Assembly: GCA_964457065.1 (NCBI GenBank)
Contig: CAYWDQ010000038.1
Coordinates: forward strand, 1-24,610
Origin: Bog-473 sp964457065
GTDB lineage: Bacteria > Actinomycetota > Acidimicrobiia > Acidimicrobiales > RAAP-2
DNA: 24,610 nucleotides
Direction of reading: 5' to 3'
Below are positions 7,217 to 13,770 of this stretch, piece by piece. The translations under genes and the position numbers were made by a program. The notes below the pieces were generated by a model. The model saw only the letters and a program-made list of their open reading frames with translations, had not been told where the DNA came from and ran no database searches. Numbering within the stretch: the first letter of the stretch is position 1; each line of letters opens with the position of its first letter.

Positions 7217-8914
7217 CTAGTAGAGGCCCACCACGTTGCCGTCGCCGTCGATGTCGATCCGCTCGGCGGCCGGGCTGTGCGAGAGCCCGGGCATGGTGCG
7301 CATGTCGCCGCTCACCAGATAGACGAAGCCGGCCCCCACGTTGGCCCGCGCCTCTCGCACGGGCAGACGCCAGCCCCGCGGCGCGCCCAGGAGCTTCGGA
7401 TCCGACGACATGGACAGGTGGGTCTTGGCGATGCAGACCGGCAGGGAGCCGAAGCCCGCCCGCTCGTAGGTGTCGAGCTGGCTCGACGCCGCCGGCAGGT
7501 AGTCGACCCCGTCGGCGCCGTAGACCTCGGTGGCAATGGCCTCGACCTTCTCGCGCAAGGTCGCTCCGTCGTCGTAGAGCATGCGGAACTCGCCGGGCTC
7601 GGCCGCAGCCTCGACGACCGCCTCGGCCAGCTCTACCGCGCCCTTGCCGCCGTCCACGAAATGCGTGCAGACCGCGGCGCGCACGCCCACCGAAGCGGCG
7701 ATGTCCCGGATGGCGGCGTGCTCGGACGGGAAGTCACCGTCGATCGCGTTGATCGCGACCACGGGCGTCACCCCGTGTCGGCGCACGATGGCCAAGTGGG
7801 CCAGCAGGTTGGGGGCGCCGAGCTGCACCTCCTCGGGGTTCTCCTCCAGCATGGCCGGCGGCAGCGGGCGTCCGGCCACGACCCGGTGCCGGCCGGAGTG
7901 CAGCTTCATCGCCCGCACCGTGGTGACCACGACCGCGGCGTCGGGCGCCAGGCCGGAGATCCGGCACTTGATGTTGAAGAAGCGCTCGGCCCCCATGTCG
8001 GCGCCGAACCCGGCCTCCGTCACCAGGTACTCGCCGGCGTGGATGCCGATCAGGTCGGCGACCACCGACGAATTGCCGTGGGCGATGTTGCCGAAGGGGC
8101 CGGCGTGGACCAGCACGGGGGTGTTCTCGAGCGTCTGCAGGAGGTTGGGCTTGATGGCGTCGCGCATGATCACCGTCATGGCCCCGGCGGCCTTGAGCTG
8201 CTCCGCCGACACCGGCTCCCCGGCCGTGGTGTAGCCGACGACGATGCGGCCCATGCGCTCCCGCAGATTCTGCAGCGAGCGCGACAGCGCGAGGACGGCC
8301 ATCACCTCGGAGGCCGCCGTGATGTCGAACCCCGTCTCACGGGGAATGCCGTCCTGCTGGGAACCGAGGCCGCTGACGATCTTGCGCAACGATCGGTCGT
8401 TCACGTCGAGGACGCGTTTCCACGTGATCCCGTGCGGGTCGATCCCAAGCGCGTTCCCGTTGTAGAGGTGGTTGTCCAACATGGCCGCCAGGAGATTGTT
8501 GGCCGCCGTGACTGCGTGCAGGTCGCCGGTCAGGTGGAGGTTGAGGTTCTCGAAGGGGACCACCTGGCTGTAGCCGCCGCCGGCGGCGCCGCCCTTGATC
8601 CCGAAGGTGGGGCCCATGGAGGCCTGGCGGATGGCCACGGTCGCCGGCCGCCCGATGCACGCCAGCGCCTGGCCGAGGCCGACCGTCGTCGTCGTCTTGC
8701 CTTCCCCGAGCGGCGTCGGGGTGACCGCCGTCACCACGACATAGCGGGCCTGCGGCCGGTCCGCCAGGGCCTCGACGGCCTCGAGGCTCACCTTGGCCAC
8801 GTGGCTGCCGTAGGGCTCCAGGAGCTCGGACGAGATGCCCATCTGCGCGGCGATGTCGGCGACCGGGCGGAGGGTCGCACGCCGCGCGATCTCGATGGCC
8901 GGGGGGACAGGCAC
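7217..8914 (-). CDS. fhs: Formate-tetrahydrofolate ligase
   Basis: The 565-aa enzyme makes 10-formyl-tetrahydrofolate from formate, THF and ATP and feeds one-carbon units to purine synthesis or a serine/glycine cycle. The nucleotide loop PTPLGEGKTTTTVG is at 66-79, followed by RQASMGPTFGIKGGAAGGGYSQ and DLHAV, all diagnostic. VINAIDGDFPSE and VYGADGVDYLP are further family blocks. Full length is about 555-560 aa, so it is complete. The start is a GTG at 8914, the first possible codon because an in-frame TGA lies four codons upstream. No ribosome site is visible, so the mRNA may be leaderless or start very close to the gene. It heads the minus-strand operon with the acyl-CoA dehydrogenase. Confidence 0.95.
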   Translation of the reverse strand: MPVPPAIEIARRATLRPVADIAAQMGISSELLEPYGSHVAKVSLEAVEALADRPQARYVVVTAVTPTPLGEGKTTTTVGLGQALACIGRPATVAIRQASMGPTFGIKGGAAGGGYSQVVPFENLNLHLTGDLHAVTAANNLLAAMLDNHLYNGNALGIDPHGITWKRVLDVNDRSLRKIVSGLGSQQDGIPRETGFDITAASEVMAVLALSRSLQNLRERMGRIVVGYTTAGEPVSAEQLKAAGAMTVIMRDAIKPNLLQTLENTPVLVHAGPFGNIAHGNSSVVADLIGIHAGEYLVTEAGFGADMGAERFFNIKCRISGLAPDAAVVVTTVRAMKLHSGRHRVVAGRPLPPAMLEENPEEVQLGAPNLLAHLAIVRRHGVTPVVAINAIDGDFPSEHAAIRDIAASVGVRAAVCTHFVDGGKGAVELAEAVVEAAAEPGEFRMLYDDGATLREKVEAIATEVYGADGVDYLPAASSQLDTYERAGFGSLPVCIAKTHLSMSSDPKLLGAPRGWRLPVREARANVGAGFVYLVSGDMRTMPGLSHSPAAERIDIDGDGNVVGLY

Positions 8915-8961
8915 CGTGAGGGATCATGCCAGACCCCGGCGCCCGGCCGCCGGAGAGGAAT

Positions 8962-8975
8962 GTGACCAAAGGCCC
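8962..8975. promoter_or_regulatory. 14-bp partial palindrome GTGACCAAAGGCCC (dormancy-box-like)
   Basis: Read on the minus strand it is GGGCC-TTTG-GTCAC, 11 of 14 positions in agreement with the mycobacterial DosR core GGGAC-TWWA-GTCCC. It lies 48-61 bp upstream of fhs and 85 bp upstream of the DUF1269 gene. A possible plus-strand -10 (GATTGT, 9015-9020) would put the box centre near -58. Related boxes occur at 14584, 16752 and 18672. No DosR-type regulator is in the window, so this is a motif-based guess. Confidence 0.35.
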
Positions 8976-9059
8976 TACGCATGCCGGGCGCCCGCCGGGG
9001 AGAGTGGGCCCAGGGATTGTGCGCGCCCGCCATTGGTGGGCGCGGAAAGGAGCGTTGCC

Positions 9060-9569
9060 ATGTCCAAGGCAGACGGTGTCTTCATCTACATCGGGACCTA
9101 CGCCAGCGAGGTCGACGCCCGCGCCGACTATGACGTCGTCAAGGACCTCCACGCCCTGGGGGCGGTCGGCACCTACGACGCCGCGGTGGTGACCAAGGAC
9201 GACAAGGGCAAGGTCCACGTGAACAAGGACGAGACCACGACACGTCACGGGGCCTGGGGCGGTGCCGGGGTCGGCGCCCTGGTCGGCATCCTGTTCCCGC
9301 CCTCCATCATCGGCTCCGCCGTGGTCGGCGCGGCCATCGGAGGTGTCAGCGGCCACCTCTGGAAGGGCATGTCGCGGGCCGACGTGAAGGAGTTCGGCGA
9401 CGCCATCGACGCCGGCGAGGCCGCCCTGGTCATCGTCGGCGAGACGACCATTGAGTCCTATGTGGAGAAGGCCGACCTCAAGGCGCAGAAGAAGGTGTCC
9501 AAGGAGCTGCAGGTCGACAAGAAGGACGTCGACAAGGCGGTCCAGGAGGCGGCGCAGGAGCTCTCCTGA
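9060..9569 (+). CDS. DUF1269-type glycine-zipper membrane-associated protein
   Basis: The 169-aa protein starts at ATG 9060, supported by AAAGGAG at 9046-9052 with 7-nt spacing; the frame is open further upstream but without a better start. An N-terminal alpha/beta domain (VFIYIGTYASEVDARADYDVVKDLH) leads to a hydrophobic, glycine-rich hairpin at about 64-98 (GAWGGAGVGALVGILFPPS and SAVVGAAIGGVSGHLW), then a second small domain with ALVIVGE and a lysine-rich tail, KKVSKELQVDKKDVDKAVQEAAQEL. This layout fits DUF1269/TM2-like proteins, which are often stress linked; the molecular role is unknown. It is divergent from fhs. A dormancy-box-like palindrome lies 85 bp upstream. Confidence 0.85.
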   Translation: MSKADGVFIYIGTYASEVDARADYDVVKDLHALGAVGTYDAAVVTKDDKGKVHVNKDETTTRHGAWGGAGVGALVGILFPPSIIGSAVVGAAIGGVSGHLWKGMSRADVKEFGDAIDAGEAALVIVGETTIESYVEKADLKAQKKVSKELQVDKKDVDKAVQEAAQELS

Positions 9570-9577
9570 ACGCCCGC

Positions 9578-9593
9578 GGGTCGGGGCCGACCC
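9578..9593. terminator. GC hairpin after the DUF1269 gene
   Basis: GGGTCGG (9578-9584) and CCGACCC (9587-9593) form a perfect inverted repeat nine bases after the stop codon. With a four-base loop the stem is six base pairs. No T-run follows, so it is at most a weak or Rho-assisted terminator, or an mRNA-stabilising end. Confidence 0.35.
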
Positions 9594-9610
9594 AGGTGGC
9601 GCGCGCCGGG

Positions 9611-9616
9611 TAGCGT
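9611..9616 (+). promoter_or_regulatory. Putative -10 element TAGCGT for the channel-like gene
   Basis: TAGCGT in the context CGGGTAGCGTTCGG fits the TAnnnT -10 pattern. Transcription would begin near 9623 and give a leader of about 33 bases before ATG 9656. The same hexamer precedes the starts at 3562 and 20607. Confidence 0.35.
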
Positions 9617-9655
9617 TCGGGCCGTCCGCCGCACCGGCGCGGCGCGCCGAAGGTC

Positions 9656-10828
9656 ATGATCGCCCTCCACATACTGTCCCTGCTCCTCGGCACCCTTGCC
9701 GTCCTCGCCATCCTGGGCTCCGCGCTCAAGACCGTGGTGCTTCCCCAAGGGGGCTTCCCCCGGCTGTCCCAGGCCGTCTTCGCACTCGTGTACCGCCTCC
9801 TCGTGCGCCGGTGGCGCAGCGGGTCGTTGGCCAAGGCGCTGCGGGCGCTCTACGCGCCGGTCGCCCTCGTGAGCCTCCCGCTGGTCTGGATGCTCCTCAT
9901 GGTCGTCGCCTTCACCTTCGTGTTCTGGGGCACGGGCAGCCTGACGATTCAGAAGGCGTTCGAGATCAGCGGCTCCTCCCTCACGACCCTCGGGTTCTCA
10001 AAGCCAAACGGGACGGGCCGCATCTGGCTCGCCTTCATTGAGGCCACGATCGGGCTCGGGCTGGTCGCCCTCCTCATCAGCTACCTCCCGACCATCTTCT
10101 CGGCCTACAACGGGCGCGAGAAGGGCATCATCCGGCTGCGCCCCGTCGCCGGGGCGCCCCCCAGGGCCACCGACCTCCTGCTGACGCTGCACCGCACGGG
10201 AGTCCTCGAGGACCCCGACTTCTGGAAGACCCAGGCCGACTGGATGCTCGACCTCGAGCAGACCCACACCGCCTTCCCCATCCTCTCCTACTTCCCCGAG
10301 ACCGACACCGACCACTCCTGGGTCGCCACCGTCGGGACCCTGCTCGATGCCGCCGCGCTGGTCGTGTCGGCGTCGGAGGCGGAGGCCGGCGAGGTCTTCG
10401 CGGACGTCGAGAAGGGGCCCCTGCTGGTCCTCGTCTACGGGCTGCCGCTCATCGTGCGCATCGCCCGGGCGGCCAACATCCCGCTGCCCCAGCCGACCAG
10501 GCTGGCCGAGCTCACCCCGCACTTCGGGGAGCCCGCGCCGCCCATCAGCATCGGCCGGGACGAATACCTCGCCGCCATGGCCGCCTTGGCGCCCGTCCTC
10601 GTGCTCGACCCGGGCCGCGAGGAGGAGGGGTGGCGCCGCTTCGCCCGGATCCGCTCCGCCTACGACCCCGCACTGCGGGCCCTGGCGGGCCTCACCACCG
10701 CCTACCCCTCGCCCTGGACCACGGACCGCCCGGCCGAAGTCGGAAAGCCGCGCTTCCTGCGCCGGCGCCCCCTGCACGTCGACTGGTCCATGGACGTGGG
10801 GGCACCGGCCGGCGCACCTGTCCCCTGA
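9656..10828 (+). CDS. Ion-channel-like membrane protein with long cytoplasmic tail
   Basis: The 390-aa protein has hydrophobic segments at about 3-27, 69-95 and 119-146. Between the last two is a re-entrant stretch with SLTIQKAFEISGSSLTTLGF, which resembles a pore helix and filter of the two-TM potassium-channel fold, though the filter reads TTLGF where K+ channels have TxGYG. The C-terminal 240 residues look soluble and helical (WMLDLEQTHTAFPILSYFPET and onward), with no RCK or cyclic-nucleotide motif that I can see. Similar proteins are usually labelled potassium channel family. ATG 9656 has GAAGG just upstream. It converges on gadB with six bases between the stops. Ion selectivity is uncertain. 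Confidence 0.72.
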   Translation: MIALHILSLLLGTLAVLAILGSALKTVVLPQGGFPRLSQAVFALVYRLLVRRWRSGSLAKALRALYAPVALVSLPLVWMLLMVVAFTFVFWGTGSLTIQKAFEISGSSLTTLGFSKPNGTGRIWLAFIEATIGLGLVALLISYLPTIFSAYNGREKGIIRLRPVAGAPPRATDLLLTLHRTGVLEDPDFWKTQADWMLDLEQTHTAFPILSYFPETDTDHSWVATVGTLLDAAALVVSASEAEAGEVFADVEKGPLLVLVYGLPLIVRIARAANIPLPQPTRLAELTPHFGEPAPPISIGRDEYLAAMAALAPVLVLDPGREEEGWRRFARIRSAYDPALRALAGLTTAYPSPWTTDRPAEVGKPRFLRRRPLHVDWSMDVGAPAGAPVP

Positions 10829-10843
10829 CCACGCCTACAGGTG
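10815..10843. terminator. Inverted repeat spanning both convergent stop codons
   Basis: CACCTGT (10815-10821) and ACAGGTG (10837-10843) are a perfect 7-bp inverted repeat that encloses the channel-gene TGA and reaches into the gadB TAG. It could act as a bidirectional terminator between the converging genes. The 15-base loop and the lack of T-runs keep confidence low. Confidence 0.3.
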
Positions 10844-12235
10844 GCTGAAGCCGCCCGACTCCTCCTTCGTCATGGACACGGTGACCGGGTGGCGGTCGAA
10901 GTGGGCGATGGCCTGCGTCATGTCCTCGAGCAGCAACCCGGCCAGGTCCCGGCTCACGCCCTGCCGCACCAGGATGCGCTGGACCGAGATGTCGGCCACG
11001 GACCCGGTCAACGGGTAGGCCGGCACCTGCCAGCCCCGGGTCCGCAGGCGGTCGGCGACGTCGTAGAGCGTGTACCCCGGGTCCTCACCCTCCCGGATGC
11101 GCCAGGCCACCGAGGGGATCCCCGTGAGGGGATTGGAGTCGCACAGCAGCTCGAAGGGGCCGAGCTTGACGATCTCCGCCGCCAGGAACTGGCCGGTGTT
11201 GTAGCAGGCGGTGTGCACGTTGCGGTAGCCGTCCATCCCCAGGCGGATGAAGTTGTAGTACTGGGCCACGATCTGGCCGGCGGGCCGGGAGAAGTTGATC
11301 TGGAACACGGGCATGTCCCCGCCGAGGTAGGTCACGTGGAAGATGAGGTCGTCGGGCAGCTCCGCGGTGTCCCGCCACAGGACCCAGCCCACGCCGAGTG
11401 GCGCCAACCCGAACTTGTGCCCCGAGGTACTGATGGACTTGACGCGCGGCACCCGGAAGTCCCACAGGATGTCCGGGGCGCAGAAGGGGGCCAGGAAGGC
11501 GCCGCTGGCCCCGTCCACGTGGATGTCGACGTCGAGGCCGGTGTCCTCCTGAAGCTTGTCGAGGGCCTCGGAGAGCGCGAGCACGGGCTCGTAGGCGCCG
11601 GTGTAGGTCACGCCGAAGGTGGGCACCACCATGATGGTGTTCTCGTCGACGCGCTCGAGCATCTGCTCCACGTCCATGCAGTAGCGACCGGGGGACATGG
11701 GGATCTCGCGCATCTCGATGTCCCAGTACTTGGCGAACTTGTGCCAGACGACCTGGACCGGTCCGCACACCATGTTGGGGTTCTCGGTCGACTTCCCCTC
11801 GGCCCGGCGCTTGGCCCGCCAACGCCACTTGGCCGCCATCCCACCGAGCATGCAGGCCTCCGAGGACCCGATGGCCGAGCAGCCGACCGGGTCCTCGGTC
11901 GTGGGCGCGTTCCAAAGGTGGGACAGGATGGAGACGCAGCGGCGCTCGATCTCGGCCGTCTGGGGGTACTCGTCCTTGTCGATGAGGTTCTTGTCGATGC
12001 AGAGGTCCATCAACTGGTGGATCTGCGGCTCCTCCCACGTCTGGCAGAAGGTGGCCAGGTTCTGGCGCGCGTTGCCGTCGAGGAGCAGCTCGTCGGAGAT
12101 CGCCTGGTACGCCTCGGCCGGCGGCATCTCCTCGCCGGGGCAGTGGTGCGTGGGGAGGCCGGCCAACATGTCCCGGTCGGCGTAGATCGAGTCGATCATC
12201 CCCTCCCGCACGGTCTCCCTCTTGTGCAGCGGCAT
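10835..12235 (-). CDS. gadB: Glutamate decarboxylase, PLP-dependent
   Basis: This 466-aa enzyme converts glutamate to GABA and CO2, consuming a proton; in bacteria it serves acid resistance and the GABA shunt. It is the same length as E. coli GadB and alignable throughout: DGNARQNLATFCQTW, IGSSEACMLGGMA, GPVQVVWHKFAKYWD, and the PLP lysine Lys274 in STSGHKFGLAPLG. The second-last residue is His465 (GGFSHL), matching the E. coli GadB C-terminal His465 that locks the active site at neutral pH. ATG 12235 has AGGAGG (12241-12246) at 5-nt spacing, which beats an in-frame ATG 51 bases upstream. No glutamate/GABA antiporter is adjacent. The neighbouring convergent gene is channel-like. Confidence 0.96.
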   Translation of the reverse strand: MPLHKRETVREGMIDSIYADRDMLAGLPTHHCPGEEMPPAEAYQAISDELLLDGNARQNLATFCQTWEEPQIHQLMDLCIDKNLIDKDEYPQTAEIERRCVSILSHLWNAPTTEDPVGCSAIGSSEACMLGGMAAKWRWRAKRRAEGKSTENPNMVCGPVQVVWHKFAKYWDIEMREIPMSPGRYCMDVEQMLERVDENTIMVVPTFGVTYTGAYEPVLALSEALDKLQEDTGLDVDIHVDGASGAFLAPFCAPDILWDFRVPRVKSISTSGHKFGLAPLGVGWVLWRDTAELPDDLIFHVTYLGGDMPVFQINFSRPAGQIVAQYYNFIRLGMDGYRNVHTACYNTGQFLAAEIVKLGPFELLCDSNPLTGIPSVAWRIREGEDPGYTLYDVADRLRTRGWQVPAYPLTGSVADISVQRILVRQGVSRDLAGLLLEDMTQAIAHFDRHPVTVSMTKEESGGFSHL

Positions 12236-12254
12236 CGCGGCCTCCTGTCGGCTC

Positions 12255-12278
12255 GTACGGCGGTACGGCCCACCGTAC
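12255..12278 (-). promoter_or_regulatory. GTACGG repeats overlapping the putative gadB -10
   Basis: On the plus strand GTACGG occurs at 12255-12260 and 12263-12268, and CCGTAC at 12273-12278. The last two form a perfect 6-bp palindrome with a four-base spacer. On the gadB strand TACGGT (12277-12272) fits a -10 element, with transcription starting near 12265. An operator over the -10 and start point would suit repression. This is read from sequence only. Confidence 0.4.
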
Positions 12279-12310
12279 TGGCCCATTCAGGCGCGAGCGA
12301 CCGGAGACGC

Positions 12311-12329
12311 GATCAGTCGCGGGCTGATC
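12311..12329. repeat. Inverted repeat between sigma-factor and gadB genes
   Basis: GATCAG (12311-12316) and CTGATC (12324-12329) form a perfect 6-bp inverted repeat with a 7-base loop, 46 bases past the end of the sigma gene. It could be a weak terminator for the sigma transcript or part of the gadB control region. No T-run follows. Confidence 0.28.
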
Positions 12330-12374
12330 CGGGGCGCCGGACGCGGCCGGAGCTCGTCGCGAGGTTGATGTCGC

Positions 12375-13268
12375 TCAGGAGGCGATCAATTGCAGGCGTG
12401 CCTGCTCGTCACGCCGGCCGGCGCGGACCCGGCGCTCCGGCGCACGTGCCACGGCACGCTGGTCGGCGCTCTCGGGTCGGTCCGCCAACTTCGAACGGAG
12501 CTGGCGGAGCGCCTTGGTGTGGATCTGGCACACCCGGCTCTCGGTGACGCCCAGGACGTCACCAATCTCCGTCAGCGTGAGGCCGTCGTAGTAGTACATC
12601 ATCAAGACGGTGCGCTCCCGCTCGGGCATGCCATCGACCGCCCTGACGAGCGCCTCCTTGGACTCCTTCGCCTCGAGCACGTCCAACGGGCTCTGCGACC
12701 GGTCGGGCAACGTCTCGCCGAGCGTCGAGCGCTCGGAGCGCTCACCCCCCCGCAGCGTCTCATCGAGAGCCATCATGCCGACCGTGGAGATCTTGCGCAG
12801 TGACTTGTGAAACTCGCCGACGGTCATTTCGAGCTCGGCGGCGACCTCGGCCTCGTTCGGGGTTCGGCGCAGCGTCCCCTCGAGATGCGTGTACGCCTGC
12901 TCGACAGCGCGCGCCTTGGTGCGCACCGACCGGGGCACCCAGTCGATGGAACGGAGCTCGTCGATGATCGCCCCCTTGATGCGCGGGATGGCGTATGTCT
13001 CGAACCGCAGGTTGCGGTCGGGCTCGAAGCGCTCGATGGCGTCGATGAGCCCGATGATCCCGTAGCTCACGAGATCCTCTTCGTCGAAGTGCCGGGGCAG
13101 GCCGGCCAGGACGCGTCCGGCGACGTACTTGACGAACGGCGAGTAGAAGATGATCAGCTGGTTGCGCAGCGTCTGTGACCCGGTCCGCTTGAACTCGGAC
13201 CACAGGTCGTTGATGCCTCTCTCGGCCGACTCGTGCGCCGTGGAAACTTGACGTGACGTCGATCCCAC
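12375..13268 (-). CDS. whiG: WhiG/FliA-family RNA polymerase sigma factor
   Basis: With a GTG start at 13268 the protein has 297 residues. Region 2 is intact (LIIFYSPFVKYVAGRVLAGL, DEEDLVSYGIIGLIDAIERF, FETYAIPRIKGAIIDELRSIDWVPRSVR), region 3 follows, and region 4 holds the helix-turn-helix LTLTEIGDVLGVTESRVCQIHTKALRQL. This is the sigma-28 type used for sporulation (WhiG) or motility and related programmes (FliA). The GTG is favoured because GGAGGGGG (13273-13280) lies four bases before it; an ATG at 13355 in the same frame has no ribosome site and would add a tryptophan-rich, non-family N-terminus. No anti-sigma gene adjoins. The upstream region carries a nested hairpin and an 11-bp repeat array, which suggests tight control. 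The symbol reflects family, not proven function. Confidence 0.9.
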   Translation of the reverse strand: MGSTSRQVSTAHESAERGINDLWSEFKRTGSQTLRNQLIIFYSPFVKYVAGRVLAGLPRHFDEEDLVSYGIIGLIDAIERFEPDRNLRFETYAIPRIKGAIIDELRSIDWVPRSVRTKARAVEQAYTHLEGTLRRTPNEAEVAAELEMTVGEFHKSLRKISTVGMMALDETLRGGERSERSTLGETLPDRSQSPLDVLEAKESKEALVRAVDGMPERERTVLMMYYYDGLTLTEIGDVLGVTESRVCQIHTKALRQLRSKLADRPESADQRAVARAPERRVRAGRRDEQARLQLIAS

Positions 13269-13272
13269 GTTT

Positions 13273-13280
13273 CCCCCTCC
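13273..13280 (-). promoter_or_regulatory. Ribosome binding site that sets the sigma-factor start
   Basis: On the minus strand GGAGGGGG is followed by AAAC and then GTG at 13268. It is the only strong ribosome site near the possible starts of the sigma gene and is the reason GTG 13268 is preferred over ATG 13355. Confidence 0.6.
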
Positions 13281-13322
13281 CTCAGGTGGCATCTCCGACA
13301 GATGCCACTTCTTCTCCTGAGG
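13280..13322 (-). promoter_or_regulatory. Nested inverted repeat before the sigma-factor ribosome site
   Basis: An inner perfect 9-bp inverted repeat, GTGGCATCT (13286-13294) and AGATGCCAC (13300-13308), with a 5-base loop, sits inside an outer perfect 7-bp repeat, CCTCAGG (13280-13286) and CCTGAGG (13316-13322). The two arms share base 13286. In the mRNA the fold would end directly against the GGAGGGGG ribosome site, so it could gate translation of the sigma factor. As DNA it could instead be a protein-binding site. Confidence 0.5.
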
Positions 13323-13377
13323 CCCAGGTGACCACGCCCATTTCGCATTCGCCATCAGCCTGTTTCAGGAGTACACC

Positions 13378-13383
13378 ACTCTA
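13378..13383 (-). promoter_or_regulatory. Putative -10 element TAGAGT for the sigma-factor gene
   Basis: The minus-strand hexamer TAGAGT fits TAnnnT. Transcription would begin near 13371, about 100 bases before GTG 13268, and the hairpin at 13280-13322 would lie in the leader. No good -35 is seen at 17-bp spacing, as expected for an activator-dependent promoter. Confidence 0.33.
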
Positions 13384-13405
13384 ATCAACCGTGTGTTGTC
13401 AGAGC

Positions 13406-13470
13406 GGTTGCTCCAACGTTGCTCCCCGGTTGCAGAGGCCACCGCAACCAGCGAGCAACAATTCCGTTGC
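13406..13470. repeat. Array of six GTTGC/GCAAC pentamers at 11-bp spacing
   Basis: GTTGC begins at 13407, 13418 and 13429, exactly 11 bp apart, with GTTGCTCC shared by the first two. GCAAC then begins at 13444 and 13455, and GTTGC at 13466, again 11 bp apart. OmpR/PhoB-family regulators commonly bind direct repeats spaced 11 bp, and two such regulators are encoded just downstream. Relative to the putative sigma-gene start near 13371, the array covers about -36 to -99, a normal activator position. The spacing is seen directly; the binding protein is inferred. Confidence 0.6.
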
Positions 13471-13722
13471 GGTCGAACGTGGCGTGGCGTGCCGATGGCC
13501 GCTCCTCGGAAGAACCGGTTCCGGGCGTGCACCACACACCGGCGGCCTGGACGCGCGGTGGGGCTTTGTTCCCAGATGCGGCGCGGAAAGGGCCACGTCG
13601 AAGCCGGGATCCGTGCCTCCGGGCGGTCGAGGGCGGTCCGAGGGGCACGGGGGTCGGAGCCATTCCTCAAGGTCGCGGCCTGTCGAACCGACATTTTGGG
13701 AGTGAGTGAGAGGGAGAAGTGG

Positions 13723-13770
13723 GTGAGGGCGCTGTGCTCGACACCCCAGAGAGGACCCTGCCGCAGATGA
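13723..13770 (+). CDS. Possible 15-aa leader peptide coupled to first response regulator
   Basis: GTG 13723 lies six bases after AGGGAG (13711-13716) and opens a 15-codon frame, MRALCSTPQRGPCRR. It ends in a TGA that overlaps the ATG of the response regulator (ATGA at 13767-13770). The second regulator is preceded in the same way by a short frame that also contains an LC-x-P block near its start (SLCAPGP). The parallel suggests real coupling, but such a short frame could be chance. The other reading is that the regulator itself begins at GTG 13719, which has the same ribosome site only two bases away. Confidence 0.35.
   Translation: MRALCSTPQRGPCRR

Larger units (their letters stand above)
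13269..13766. other. Regulatory stretch between sigma factor and response regulators
   Basis: These 498 bp hold no convincing long gene on either strand. They contain the sigma-gene ribosome site, a nested hairpin (13280-13322), a candidate minus-strand -10 (13378-13383), a six-member GTTGC/GCAAC array (13407-13470), the palindrome GAACCGGTTC (13512-13521), an inverted repeat CCGTGCC/GGCACGG (13611-13617 and 13644-13650) that encloses a repeated GGGCGGTC, and a short coupled leader frame (13723-13770). The arginine-rich frames that cross it look like chance frames of GC-rich DNA. Confidence 0.6.

Noticed and set aside
6497..8834. Very long plus-strand frame across the dehydrogenase and fhs genes
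   Set aside because: Antisense shadow of two clearly identified genes, with a product rich in His, Arg, Gly and Asp.
13393..13722. Upstream part of a 125-codon plus frame that ends at the regulator 1 start
   Set aside because: Arg-rich chance-like product with no ribosome site; only the last 15 codons, which have one, are kept as a possible leader.
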